A DNA stretch of 64,000 nt, taken from NCBI GenBank assembly GCA_023653785.1, contig JAMKCH010044099.1, positions 30,253 to 94,252 on the forward strand. Reading direction: 5' to 3'. The translations under genes and the position numbers were made by a program. The stretch is from Ophioderma brevispina. Taxonomy: Eukaryota; Echinodermata; Ophiuroidea; Amphilepidida; Ophiodermatidae. Shown piece by piece: positions 12,541 through 23,553 of the stretch; within the stretch, counting starts at the first letter, position 1; every line of letters begins with the position of its first letter. The notes below the pieces were generated by a model that worked only from the letters and a program-made list of their open reading frames with translations, was not told where the DNA came from and searched no databases.

Positions 12541-12868
12541 TCTAGTTTGGTTAGGTTTTCGTTGTTCCGTTATCCTCGAAAAGTTTGGTCCAATTTATTT
12601 AACAGACGTGGGATTTAGGTGGGTTACAGGGGGTTCATCATATGTGGATGATGTCATTAAGGTCATGGACCAATGTCAAAAGTCATATGAGGTCATGTTC
12701 CAGTTCCAGTTTTGTTCGGTTTTGGTTAGGTGTTTTGTGTCTCCTTTGAAAAGTTTGATTTAAACCAGACTTGGGGTTAAGGTGCAATAGGAGTTCCTTC
12801 ATATGTGGATGATGTTAAAGGTCATGTACCAAGGATCAAAGGTCATCTCTGAAGTTCATGTTCCATGT
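12541..12868. repeat. Two-unit tandem repeat, period about 168
   Basis: Units at 12541-12708 and 12709-12868 share GAAAAGTTTG, TTCATATGTGGATGATGT (one mismatch), AAGGTCATG.ACCAA and AAAGGTCAT in the same order. No coding function is supported. Confidence 0.65.
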
Positions 12869-13514
12869 TGCCATCTTGCCAGGGGATTACGCAAGTTTAC
12901 TTGCAGTATTTTATATATCCATATTATAATTCGCTATAAGATGTTGTTTTATTGTTTTGATGTTTAGGAGGGGGTCAATGTTAAAAAAGCAACAACAAAC
13001 AAAATTGTAATCGCGTATTATTAATAGATTATAGTGTCGCGTTGTGTGGCGTCCTACCGGGTTGGTTTTCAGTAGAAACGTACCTAGAGCCGCAAACGTA
13101 CCCTTCAACAATCTTTATGATGCCTTTTCACTTAACCAAATGAAGTTTGTCACATCATCTCAATTGCTTCATGATTTTTTTTTAATTTGCGGTATTTTGT
13201 CAATTTCTTTGTCCTTTGATTAAACAGTACTCGGAAGTGTAAATCTGTTTATATTAGATCACTCTGGTCTGAAGTTGGGTGAGAAGTTGTCTTCTTTTCA
13301 GTAGTATGGTCCAATCACGAGAGAATGAAACAAAACCCACTGATTGATGTGGTTTACAATTTCCAGTGTATCACCCGGTGAGCATTAATGTGTAATCGGT
13401 AGAAACACGCTGTCATACTTGTTTCTCCTTTAGCGTGTATTACATAATGCAAAGTTCATTCCGGAAATAAATGAATAATTTCTATTCAAAGGGCTTCTTG
13501 TTGTAATTCCTACG
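12869..13514. other. Spacer, no gene seen
   Basis: No feature supported beyond generic AT-rich sequence. Confidence 0.5.
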
Positions 13515-13717
13515 GTCTGGCTTCCTTTGAAGACACGAGGATATTTCCTGGAAATTGCGCCCACATTGTTCCGAAACCGAATTTTTAATACTTAGAATAC
13601 TTATCAATATATTAAATCACACCCAAAGTAAGCCGAAGGCACCGTTATTATGTAATAAAAGAGAGGTTTAATATTTTCTGCTGTGTAAGAGAGAAAATCC
13701 AAGCATGTTTCTGTATA
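13515..13717 (+). repeat. Dispersed repeat, copy 2
   Basis: Second copy of the family at 1850-2056, same orientation. It ends immediately before the left arm of the large foldback at 13720. Confidence 0.6.
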
Positions 13718-13719
13718 GA

Positions 13720-15182
13720 GCCGATTTAGTCCAGGCTACAGACCATGTGACCTTGTTATACCATATATATAATGTTTTTCAACGGTTTCTAGACCAGTTT
13801 TTCCTGCTGAATATGAATCCGATGGATGCTAGACGAAAAAACCTTGAGCATTTTCGAAGCAACGCAAAAATTAAAAATGGCCAACAAAACACTAAAAACT
13901 CATATGTTAATTACTCAAAAGTTGTAATTGTTTTTGCCTGTCCAGTCAAACCACCCATTGTGACCAATTAAAACATGATTCATTAACCACCTAATTAAGA
14001 GATTCAATATGGTGGCCAATACAGCAAGGTATCTGATATCTATCTACTTTTGACCGTAGAATTGGTAAATTGGTATATATATCAATGCTTTAGCAATGAA
14101 ATATTAATAGAGCCCATTATGAACAGCTTTCAAAAATTTGAAAATCAATCAAATCAATAAACCATTCAAGATGGCTCCAAAATGGCAAAATTCATTACTA
14201 CATATAGCCAAGAGCTGCCATGTTTGTGTATACCACTATAACTCATTCAGAGCAATTTAAATATCATAACATAATCAAAATGATTGATATCTGCAAGATG
14301 GCTTCCTAGATAGGCGTTCATATGGGCTACAAATGTCAATCAACAAAGGTCAGTAATTCATTCACAGTGTAGGCTAAAGATATACATTTTGTGGTTTTTA
14401 GTTAGATTATCACTTCCAAATATCCCAGTATGGCTACCTTAGGTGTCATTGAGTCGTTATTCATCAAATAGCCCAATACCAATGGATGCCTAAACCTATC
14501 AAAAACAAAAAAACATATATCTCTAGACTATTGATGATCGGATTTATCGCCGCTAAGTAAGTGCCATTTCCAGCCATATTGGAAACCCATCTTGGATGAC
14601 ATCTTACATGCCTCGATCCCTCGGATTACCTAATGATGTGTACATTGATCTGATTGACACAAACATTGCAGTACTAGGTTAGACACAGCTATCAATTATA
14701 GCTATCGGAAGACATCTTGGATCCTATAATGAAGGAATTTATAATCACGTTTTTTAAAAATATTTCTTATGGTTTTAATTAATTTCTAGACTGCCAAAAT
14801 ACCAGGATAGACACTAAATTACCAATCAGCAGTCAAAATTAGACCACGATCAGACACTTTATTATATTGGCGGCCATATTGAATTCATTGATTACGTGGT
14901 TACAGAATCATATGTTAATTGGTCACAATGATTGTTTTAACGACACAGGCTGAAAAATTACAACTTTTGAGTGAACAAGAGATGAATGTTTTGTGTTTTG
15001 GTGGCCATTTTGATTTTTTGCGTTTCTTCAAAAATGCTCAAGGTTGCTCGTCTGCATCCATCGGATTCAGAATCAGCATAAAAAACTGGTCTAGAAACCG
15101 CTGAAAAACATTATATATCTAATAAAACAAGGTTGACATTACTTTCAATGAATCTGTAGCCTGGACTAATTAGGAGAGCAGG
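13720..15182. mobile_element. Large foldback element with arms of about 350 bases
   Basis: Left arm 13720-14075 and right arm about 14815-15182 are reverse complements with moderate divergence. Both contain TAGTCCAGGCTACAGA, TATATAATGTTTTTCA.CGG, TTTCTAGACCAGTTTT, AATCCGATGGATGC, CAAAAGTTGTAAT and ATTGTGACCAATTAA. The 740-base interior has recurring AAGATGGC words and is probably repeat-derived. Short open frames at 13705-13971, 14919-15104 and 15111-15389 are the two arms read from different strands. No transposase is present. It may be a foldback-type DNA transposon or two facing copies of one repeat. Confidence 0.75.
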
Positions 15183-16111
15183 TAAATTCAAAATACGATT
15201 TTCCAATAAATCTTTGAAACATTCAAATTCAGAGAAATTTGCATCCTCAGAAAACATCCGACGATATTCCCAGGCTTGTAAAACTCCTATATTAAGCACG
15301 CACAAAGCCGGGGAGCCGCTGTTATAGCGCCCCGCACAGAGTTGGGATAGCATATTATGATAAGAGCGTTGATTTTTTTCACGCAACATTTATTTTCGCA
15401 CCTTCTAGCAAATAAGCAGCTATTACGAAAATAACAACACTCAAATTCATACTGTTAGTGTAGTGTTAGTGTAGTGTTAGTGTATCTTTGGAAGGGAAGG
15501 GTCGAAGGAAACTTCAAATCACAAACTTAAAAAATAAACGCAACATTAAAAGAATGACAAATTGCGTAATTGATTTACCGAATATTTTTACTTTTAATAA
15601 CGAAGTAGACTAGTGAGAGTCCTACAATATTGTTTGTGATTGTAACAGTTACGGAAAGAGATATCCATAAATCGCGAATCTACCATTTTAAAAATAGGAA
15701 ATATGAAACAGTAAACAATAATTATCAAATAAATATGACTTTCTATCATAGATTCATTTGAATACTGCCCTCAATCACAGTTGGATACCCTGATCGAAGC
15801 CTCACTAAGACGGGGCAAGTTTTTTTCTCCCGTTATTATAGTCTCCCTGATATCCCTTTAAATAACAAAAAATGACACATTTACTGAATTCGTCTCTTTA
15901 AAACCACAACGTAATACAGACAAGTGAAAAATATGAATACATCCCGCTTTGTTGTTTTATTTAACAATTGCTTTCTTAAATAACAATATGATAGATGTAC
16001 TGAATTCGCCCTTTAAAAGGCGGCGTCTGTAACACAAATAAAAATTGTAAAAAGCATTTGCTCTCTTTCTCGCTTCTCTTTGATTATTGGTTATTTTTTT
16101 TACAACCAAAT
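15183..16111. other. Spacer, no gene seen
   Basis: Nothing recognisable except a short tandem of GTAGTGTTAGT near 15455-15485. Confidence 0.5.
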
Positions 16112-16441
16112 TGCGTGTGGTCCAGTGGATAAAGCGCAGGACTCGTGATTATTAGACCGTTCAAATCGTGAGTTCGAGCCCCACTGTGGTCAACGTGTCT
16201 TTGTCCCTGGGCAAGATACTTAATCTCAATGCCTCGTTGACCCAAGTGAAATCAGGGGAGCTGTTATGGTGAATATTACAATCTAAGTGCTGATAGGTAT
16301 GTGCGCTTGGCCAGCTGCCATCGTATGGGAAGCGAAATGATTGTGACGATTTCCTGAAGGCAGCGTAATAATAATAGGCAACAGCACTCTGTATCCTGTA
16401 GAAAAGGCGCTATATAAATGTCGATATTATTATTATTATAA
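16112..16441 (+). mobile_element. tRNA-derived SINE
   Basis: The head (16112-16193) has an A box TGGTCCAGTGGATAAAG and a B box GAGTTCGAGCCCC with a partner stem CCACTGTGG. The body follows with TCCCTGGGCAAGATACTTAA and TCTCAATGCCTCGTTGACCC, a central block of a kind seen in SINEs of several marine animals. The tail reads GGCGCTATATAAATGTCGAT followed by (ATT)n. Head, conserved centre, LINE-like tail and simple repeat together make a full-length SINE. Transcription would be by RNA polymerase III from the internal boxes. Confidence 0.85.
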
Positions 16442-16489
16442 GTGAGATACAGGATTTACTTCCATTTCTCGTATTATAATGAGGCGTAA

Positions 16490-16853
16490 TTAAACGTACT
16501 ATCAGTGATTTGCCACATCAGAAAATCGAAAAAATCATTAAAAAATCAGATTTTTGCATGTTTGTAACAAGTTTAGGTACCCTGACATATCCTGAAAAGG
16601 ATAAGGCCAGAAGCAACCAAATAAGAACAAAATCGGATATATTAGTCATTACTGTCCGTACGGACACTTGCTACAACACGTAACTGAATGGAGAGTCATA
16701 TCTTTGAACACTGCCGTTTTCTTCCTTTTTTGTCGATTCTTCAGTTGGGAAAAGTAAACTTATGAGAATTTTACAGACTTATCCTTCACTTTTAAGCTAT
16801 TCCTGCAAATTTCAAATATACTCTTTCGAATGAATCACTGATAGTGTCTTTAA
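16490..16853 (-). mobile_element. TTAA-flanked MITE, copy 2
   Basis: A 364-base unit, inverted relative to 8992-9394. The left end is TTAAACGTACTATCAGTGAT and the right end, complemented, is TTAAAGACACTATCAGTGAT. TTAA occurs at both boundaries. The terminal repeats are better preserved than in copy 1. Confidence 0.75.
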
Positions 16854-16882
16854 CCATTCATTTTACTGGTTAGTTTTAAGTA

Positions 16883-17046
16883 CGATCTGAGTAATTATAG
16901 TCCGCCGTACTCATAGTCCGACTGCAACGGTAAAGAATAGGGCACTCGATTCATTTGACTCTTCAACATTAGTTTCATGCTTTATTCCGTTGTCTTTGGA
17001 GCCCGGACTGTGGCTCACGGAGGACTATAATTACTTTCACATCGGT
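16883..17046 (+). mobile_element. Palindromic MITE family 1, copy B
   Basis: Ends are GAGTAATTATAGTCC at left and GGACTATAATTACTTTC at right. The core has CAACGGTAAAGAATAGGGCA and TTATTCCGTTGTCTTTGGAG. In both arms the family's ATGGTCC is ATAGTCC, so the arms changed together. Its right end merges with the left end of copy C at CATCGGTGTGG. Confidence 0.75.
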
Positions 17047-17197
17047 GTGGCATGAGATATGGTCCGCCGGACTTATAGTTCACCTACAACGGTAAAGAAT
17101 AGGGCACTCACGCAACATTAGTTTCACGCTCTATTCCGTTGTCGTCTATGGAGCCCGGACTGTGGTTCCCGGGGGACCATATCTCCTTTTACACCGG
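17040..17197 (+). mobile_element. Palindromic MITE family 1, copy C
   Basis: Ends are CATCGGTGTGG..GAGATATGGTCC and GGGACCATATCTCC..ACACCGG. The core matches copies A, B and D but lacks the TTGACTCTT stretch. It sits in tandem with copy B and shares its terminal sequence. Confidence 0.75.
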
Positions 17198-17411
17198 TTT
17201 AATCTACTCTGGTAAAAAAAGAAGATAATTTAGATTAAATTATGTCCACATTCAAAGATTATGCAACATTACGTGATGCAAAGACCGTATTAGCAATAAA
17301 TACCCGTTTTAGCTGGTTATACTAGGGTATATCTAGAATCTATTCCTGTAAGGGATAAGGATACTGAGAAATTGTTGAAAGGCTAACACTCATGATTTTA
17401 CATGCCTTTCA
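17198..17411. other. Spacer
   Basis: Nothing recognised. Confidence 0.5.
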
Positions 17412-17487
17412 CTAGTTCATCACACCATTAAAAGAATCACTAGAGCTTGGTGACAAGTGTAATCTGTCATCATTACCATCCTTCATA

Positions 17488-17690
17488 ATGAATAGAAGCG
17501 TAAATAAAATACGTGAGCGAGGACGTCGGGTAAAATTAGACGACCTTTCACGTCCATCTTGTACTGCATCACCAAACTGAGAGCGGGTATTTGAGAGGAA
17601 ACAAAGCATCCACAGACAAATGTGCATGCCCCGGAAATTATGGAAGCTCCGGCCATTGACTTTGCAAATTGAAGATGGTACATTCCAAAA
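17488..17690 (-). other. Possible decayed exon, weakly depolymerase-like
   Basis: The minus frame reads MYHLQFAKSMAGASIISGAC and then continues hydrophobic. The pattern (M.HLQFAKSM.GA.IISGA) is faintly reminiscent of the segment after the active-site serine in animal poly(3-hydroxyalkanoate) depolymerase-like esterases (Q.H.A.S..M.G.G..AGG). No catalytic residues or neighbouring exons are visible and the splice sites are not clear. It could be chance. A protein search of this frame would decide. Confidence 0.2.
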
Positions 17691-19380
17691 TTAAATGATA
17701 GATTTAGAACAAGTCCCCCAAATATCTATAATACTTTAATGGTGGGTGACCGGGTGACCGGGTGATCTTTGACCTCGAATCCTCTTGGATCATTCTTGTT
17801 GAATTGGACTTCAATAGGAACAAGTTAAAGGTATGATCTTTGACATATGGACGTTGACATATGGGTCAAACTACAATAGATACCCTATACACCTAATGTT
17901 CTATCGACATACCGACAGCGGGTCTGCCCTTTTTTCTTACAGAGGCATATATATAACTGAATTTGGATATATAACCCAATTTTATCGAGGACAGTAAAGA
18001 CCCTTGATGACCTCTTAACCCCGATTATGTGGCAATTGTTCCTTATTTACTGGGTTAACCCAGTGAACGTCGTTCAATGACTATGCATCTGTGCATTCAA
18101 CGTACTATCGTGCATGTAACAAATATGATTTTGTTAATTATATTTACACTCGGACCGGAAATGAACTTTGACCGTAATCTGCGAACACCCTGTAATAATA
18201 ACAATGGATTAGAGCAAGTGACGTCACTGTGCCAATTTATTTGTGGCCGAAAAGGCATTTTGATTACGGTATAATGATTTGGACTAAAAGTAACACTAAA
18301 TGACGTTTGACCCCTCCCCCCCCCCAAAAAAAAAAGGAAAAATCTGTGAAGACCCCCCATGGGCACCAACTAATGTCGAGTCACATGGCAAGTTAGAAGC
18401 ATCACTTTGTAGAATATTACATTTTGACATCTCGTGGGTAATAAGTTTACATATATTTACACATAATGAACAGATGTCTGTATAAATATTAGTCATGATG
18501 GATATATAAAATATATTTATTAGAGAAAACTAAGACGTAAGTGAAATTAAAACACATTTTGTACACGTAAAGCAGATAATAATAAGAGAAAGACTGGGAT
18601 ACTTCCCTCTTGTCAGGAGCTCGGCTTTTAAATTGGAGTAGGGAAATTGAATGCGTGAACTAAGAGAGTGGTCATTATATACGCCGGGGGATGGAGGGTT
18701 TCAACTTATATCGGCAACATTTCCACATTCCCCTTCGCTAACATTTAAAAAAATCGCATTCACCCTGATTTTATGGGATTTCTCTGTTCAAAAGTTCATG
18801 CATCCCTCTCCATTACATTTTTCCGCATTTTCCCCTGAAATCATCCATTCCCCTTGCACCGTCATAAATAACGACCCTCCCTAACCCCCCGCTGTAGCTT
18901 TCTCTTTAATTAGCGACGTTTTGGGGTCATTGAAATCCGAATAGGCACCACCCTATGCGCCTTTGGTGCTAGGAAGGACTTTAACGGAAAAATTAATTAC
19001 CCAGACACAAAGTACCGATGAGCCCAAAATAGTTTCCAAATACAGTACCGGGGAATGTTACTGCTTGTAAACCACTACATCCAATGCCCGAAAGGATAAA
19101 TTAAAAAAAAATCGCTCGAGGGAAGCAAAGGGGGAAAATTCAACTGCCCTGGTTTCAATCAACTTCCCTATAATCAACAGGCTGAGTTGTATAAACTGCG
19201 TCATGTATTGAGAGAACACGATCTTCCAATCTCACTCAAGAGATCTTCCCATCTCAAACAACAGTGCAAAAAGGCATTATTAATCGTAAAGAACTTTGCT
19301 TTTGATGGAAATCGAACCCAAAAACCTCCAGTGTAGATCGCTCAAACTTCTAAGACCTGCGTAGCACTGGTTAATTATAC
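17691..19380. other. Spacer, no gene seen
   Basis: Contains a short tandem of GGGTGACC near 17745-17765 and a C-run/A-run at 18314-18336. A weak B-box-like GGGTTCGATTTCC on the minus strand lies near 19308-19322 just before the transposon. Short open frames here look like noise. Confidence 0.5.
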
Positions 19381-19383
19381 ATG

Positions 19384-20945
19384 TTATACAGGGCGTACCA
19401 GAAAAAACTTAATCCTGAAACAAAGGGTTAATTGGACGAAACTGTGTGCTGTATGACTATGATAATGATTTTACTAGAAAGTAGAAACAGTAAGCTTTCA
19501 ATGACACCTTAAAGGTATTTCTCCAGGCATGCCTCATTGAAAACCATTGCTTTGAAAATGGCATGTCAAAATTCACTTGTGACATTAAAGCTGCTTGTGT
19601 GGTATGGAATGCTATTTTTGTTATTTATCTGGTGGAAACAGGTGGAAAGATTATGGTCAGATCAACTTTTATCATTGTTAAATTATGTAATAAGAATTTA
19701 CTTGTGGAATGAGGGCAATATAATGGTAAATGCATTCACATTTCAACATGCAACATGGTACAGCTTACAACTCAGCAAAATTGTGACAAAATTTCATGAA
19801 GCAAAGAGCCTACAAGCCACTCAAGATTCTTTTAGAGAGGCCTTTCCCGACAGGGATCCGCCGTCTAAGCTGACAATCTGGGCAAATGTGAAGAAATATC
19901 GAGATCATGGCACAAGATTTAATCGGAACAAGGGTCGCCCAGGGAGAACTCGCGCAGTTAGAACTGACAACATCATTGTAGTTTTACGTCGATTACAAGA
20001 ACATCCAAGAGAATCCACTGCAAGAAGAAATGACCTGGGATTCTCTCATTTATCCTTCAACCGAATAACAAAAATGGACTTGATCTTCCATCCATACAGA
20101 ACGCGCATTCGCCATCAACTTCAGCACGATGATTTCAGAAGGAGGCAAACTTTTGCCGAGCGGCTATTGAATTGGGCATTTCACGTTTGGCGCGAAGCAG
20201 TTTTTTTTTATGAATGGTGAGGTTAACAACCACAACGTCATTGAGTATCAACCAGCTGGGAACCCTCCAAGTTTCAATTTTGATACGAACATGAGTCGAG
20301 GGAAACTTACAGTCTGGATATTTCTGAGTTCTTATTGGGCCTTACTTTTTCGAACGAATTGCCAATGGGCAAGCTTATCTCCATATGATTAACTAAAATA
20401 CTGTGCCTGAGCTTGAACTGCATTTCCTGCGGCGAAAAAATGGTGTCCTCCGCCATTAATGGTGGGCATAGGATGGTGCACCTGCCCACTGACTTATTGC
20501 TGTCAGAAATCGCCTACATGAACTTTTTGGGGACAGAGTTGTAGCCCTGAATCATGTTGTGGAATGGCCCGCCAGGTCACCCTATGACTTTTTCTTATGG
20601 GGATATTTGAAGAACAAAGTTTACACCAGTCCACCAGGTAAACTTTCAGGATTTGCGACCTCGCATTCAACATGAGGTGGAAGTCTTACGTGATGATACT
20701 GCAATGGTAAGACGGGCTGTGGCTGACATGCAACGTCGTTGCAGATGTTGTATCGAATGAGAGGGCGAACATGTTGAAGGTGTTGGTGCATAATTCAGAT
20801 AAGTACTAAAAACATCAAATAATAATCTTGTTCACCATGCTCATTTTCAAAACTTTAACGTTAATTGTCAGAAGTTAGTTTTGAAATGCCATTTTCAATG
20901 GTGTTCAATGAGGCATGACTGGAAGTATGCCTCCAGATAGAATGA
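19384..20945 (+). mobile_element. Mariner-type DNA transposon (Tc1/mariner superfamily), decayed
   Basis: The left outer edge is TATACAGGGCGTACCAGAAA, like the ACAGGGTGTCCCAGAAA ends common in this group. Long inverted repeats of about 60 bases lie at 19528-19590 and 20863-20917: both read CATGCCTCATTGAA.ACCATT, GAAAATGGCAT.TCAAAA and TGACA.TTAA in the same order, with a 5-base gap. Between them lies a broken transposase. The full outer repeats are less clear on the right. Confidence 0.85.
19722..20775 (+). pseudogene. Mariner-type transposase pseudogene
   Basis: The first block, to the stop at 20218, has an N-terminal DNA-binding region (KIVTKFHEAKSLQATQDSF, PSKLTIWANVKKYRDHGT), a DUF4817-like helix-turn-helix, followed by a basic GRPGRTRAVRT linker. 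The next frame (20213 on) gives NNHNVIEYQPAGNPP and GKLTVWIF, the region around the first acidic catalytic block. Then 20462-20640 reads DGAPAH, stop, LIAVRNRLHELFGDRVVALN and WPARSPYDFFLWGYLKNKVY, which are the second Asp block (QDGAPAH) and the WPARSPD..P.DFFLWGYLK block. Here SPDLTPCDFF is shortened to SPYDFF, removing residues. The C-terminal block LRPRIQHEVEVLRDDT and GEHVEGV follows in another frame. Several stops and shifts mean no active enzyme. Confidence 0.88.
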
Positions 20946-20978
20946 CCTTCAGATCACTTCAATATTCAAGACCATTTT

Positions 20979-21137
20979 ATCTGTGTTTCTACGAATGCTG
21001 TGTACGTTATCATCTGCACTCGTTGTAATATTCTTTATGTGGGTGAGACAGTCCGACGGTTAGCCGATCGTTTCACAGAGCATTTGTGCTCAATTCGTTG
21101 CAACTTTGAAGGGCTTTTCGGTTTTGCGACATTTTAG
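20979..21137 (+). pseudogene. Penelope-like element GIY-YIG endonuclease fragment
   Basis: One open frame reads NAVYVIICTRCNILYVGETV and RRLADRFTEHLCSIR, the GIY-YIG nuclease fold as found at the C-terminus of Penelope-like retroelements (VVYLI.C..C...YVGET...L..R..EH...IR). The key Tyr-Val-Gly-Glu-Thr and Arg residues are present. It stops at TAG 21135. No RT domain is seen next to it. The VGETVRRLA core matches the minus-strand element at 61.6-63.5 kb, so the two belong to one family. Confidence 0.75.
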
Positions 21138-21806
21138 TTTTCCAAACTCTTGTTATATGTCATGAAATAATATCACGTTTACAACTTAACTAGTGCATTT
21201 TCAGACATTTTAAAGCCGTTTTTTCAGCCATGTTAAAAATAGTGCACCCAAGATTTTAAGAAATACGGCTGTCTAATAGTTAGTGATGTATAACGTTATT
21301 ATGTAATCCAAGTACTCAAAAGTGGAAGACAAAAGTGAACAGAGTATGCCTGCAACGATGCAGAGTAAGATACTCAAAAATCTACTGACATACGATATGT
21401 CCCATGCTATGCTTCAAATGCGTTCAGTGCATTCAGCATTTATAGGACAAAATATGCTACTAATCCCTAATATTGACACATTGGAGACAGACAGACACTT
21501 TCAAATGAGTCTATTTGCAGTCAATTATGTTTTACAAGCTAGCTGACTTGCTACTCCAAGTGACAGACTAATGCCACTTGGTAAATATTTTGTTTTACAA
21601 GATAATAAAAGAAAATATTTTTACAAATAAATTAGAGTAATTTTCATGCAAGTTAAGTAAGAAGTACCGTGTCATATGAAAGCACCAGGTGAGATTAAAG
21701 GTAATAGTTATAGTTCCCATCTATATCAAACTGCAGTCAACTTTTACTGCAATTCCCAGTCACATATACCCACACATACGCGCGCGCGCGGAAACACCCA
21801 CACAAC

Positions 21807-21837
<31 letters not shown>

Positions 21838-22677
21838 CAACACACACACACACACAACTGAATTGAAGACCATAATATTATCCATTGACCCCATAATATT
21901 TACAACTCTCTGACTCCACATCAAATTAATTTTGAAGGGCAGTTTTTGTATCATTCTTTTTGTACATGTAGTATATATCAATGAGGGCCTACAAAAGTAA
22001 TCATTCTAAGAAAGTAACTGATGTGAAAAATCATCAAATTAAAATGTTTACTTTTCAAAAGTATTGGAATAAATGCGAAAAAATGAAATGGCAAAATGTC
22101 ATAGTTTTCAATTTCTCTGTTTAAAAGTATGTCATAAAACAAAATCCCCGGATTTGCACATCATTAACTTCTCAAAAAGTTATACTTTACAAATTCTGCA
22201 TTGATATTTCGGAAGTATGGCACAATACATTCGCATCCTTTGTAATTTGCATTATCCCTTTAACCCCCCCCCCCCGCACCACCACCACCTATGGTGCAAT
22301 TTAACTGATTAACTCATTAAAGGACATAATTTGAGATAGCACTCTGAGTAACCAATCAAAATAGTGCTTCTATATCGCTATGTAAAACATACCACCATTC
22401 TTACAGTATCTCTGATTTGCTCATTACATGATATTTTAATTTTGGATTGGTTACTTTGAAGTTAAAACTTCAGAGTAACCAATCCAAATAGTGCTTTGAT
22501 TACGATAGATAGTGCCTATCCTTAAAGGTGCAACAAGAAGTTTCAAGGCATCCATATTCTGTCATATGCAGTGGTTTCATATTGATTAGACACTCAATAC
22601 ATTTCTTACCTTTTATTTGGCTACAAAAATGTCTTAAAAGTGAAAACATAAGCTGATTTTTATATGCTTATATAATC
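21138..22677. other. Spacer with microsatellite, no gene seen
   Basis: Contains the CA repeat (separate entry), a C-run at 22264-22276 and an imperfect palindrome at 22441-22490 (GGATTGGTTACT / AGTAACCAATCC). No coding region recognised. Confidence 0.5.
21781..21857. repeat. CA microsatellite
   Basis: (CG)n start followed by (CA)n with CC interruptions. The open frames across it are low-complexity artefacts. Confidence 0.9.
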
Positions 22678-22879
22678 AGTGGCGTACCGACCGGGGGACA
22701 GGGAGGCAAGTTTCCCCTCTGGCTCAAAAAAGCGGGACGATATGGACCAAAATATGCATTTTCATCCCTCTTCTTCGGGGAATTTCGACCAATTTTAGAC
22801 TAAATTTGGACAAAATGTAAGTAATTTTCGCGCGCTACGCGCGCATTTGATCAAGTTCAGACTTAATTGGAGCAAATCA
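22678..22879 (+). repeat. Dispersed repeat beginning AGTGGCGTACC
   Basis: Starts AGTGGCGTACCGACCGGGGG, a phrase that begins interspersed repeats in many marine invertebrate genomes (recalled, not checked), and contains the GCGCGCTACGCGCGC palindrome. The right boundary is uncertain. Confidence 0.4.
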
Positions 22880-23125
22880 CCGGGACGAATTACTCTCTAA
22901 ATGTAAAAAGAGTGAAAAAACGACTGATTCTTAATTCACTTGAAACAGTGTGAACCACTCAAAAATAGTTGCATGTGTTGGTTAATCCACTCCAAAAAGA
23001 GAGAATTCACTGAACTTTCACTCCAAAAAGAGTGAGAGTGAACACCACTCTAAAATGTGTTGTCCTTCATTTGACTCTTTAAAGAGTGGACATTCACTCG
23101 TTTCAAGTGAAGTCAATCCGGGCAG
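22880..23125. repeat. Element rich in CACTC..GAGTG palindromic words
   Basis: Repeated short palindromes such as CACTCCAAAAAGAGTG, CACTCTAAAATGTGTTG and GACTCTTTAAAGAGTGG, and inverted edges carrying TTCACTTGAAACAGTGTGAA against ACTCGTTTCAAGTGAA. Probably a MITE. No coding content. Confidence 0.55.
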
Positions 23126-23553
23126 TGCTTTGTTCGTTGCCCGGAGTTGACGTCACATGTCACCTCATCTATAGGAAATTAGAAATCTCACAATGTTTAA
23201 ACAGATGATGATATTTTTGATAGAAAACTTTACATCAGTGCAAAAATCAGAATTTTCACATTTTTAGGGACACCTGTTATGTGAAATCTCTTGTTGCATC
23301 TCTAAAGGTGATTTTCTTGATTTTAGTGCCCTTTTTGTCAAATACAGATTGTTACTAGCAAACGCGGTTGGTTCCAAAGGTGTGTCTTCAATTTCTAAGC
23401 AATATAGAACCCTTCTGCCATATATTCTGTTGTTAAATGACAAAATATAAAATAAGTAGATATTTCCTATACAGAGAAAATGGAATCTGGACACACTGGT
23501 TACACTCATTCATATGGAAGTTCATTAACAGAAACAATATTGATGAATATGTG

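Noticed and set aside
12278..12763. 161-codon plus frame
   Set aside because: It starts inside palindromic MITE copy A and ends in a two-unit tandem repeat. No family pattern.
15440..15490. Short tandem repeat considered as a CRISPR-like array
   Set aside because: Unit of about 11 bases, no unique spacers, eukaryotic context.
21676..21981. Thr/His-rich frames and a Cys/Val frame
   Set aside because: Products of the CA microsatellite.
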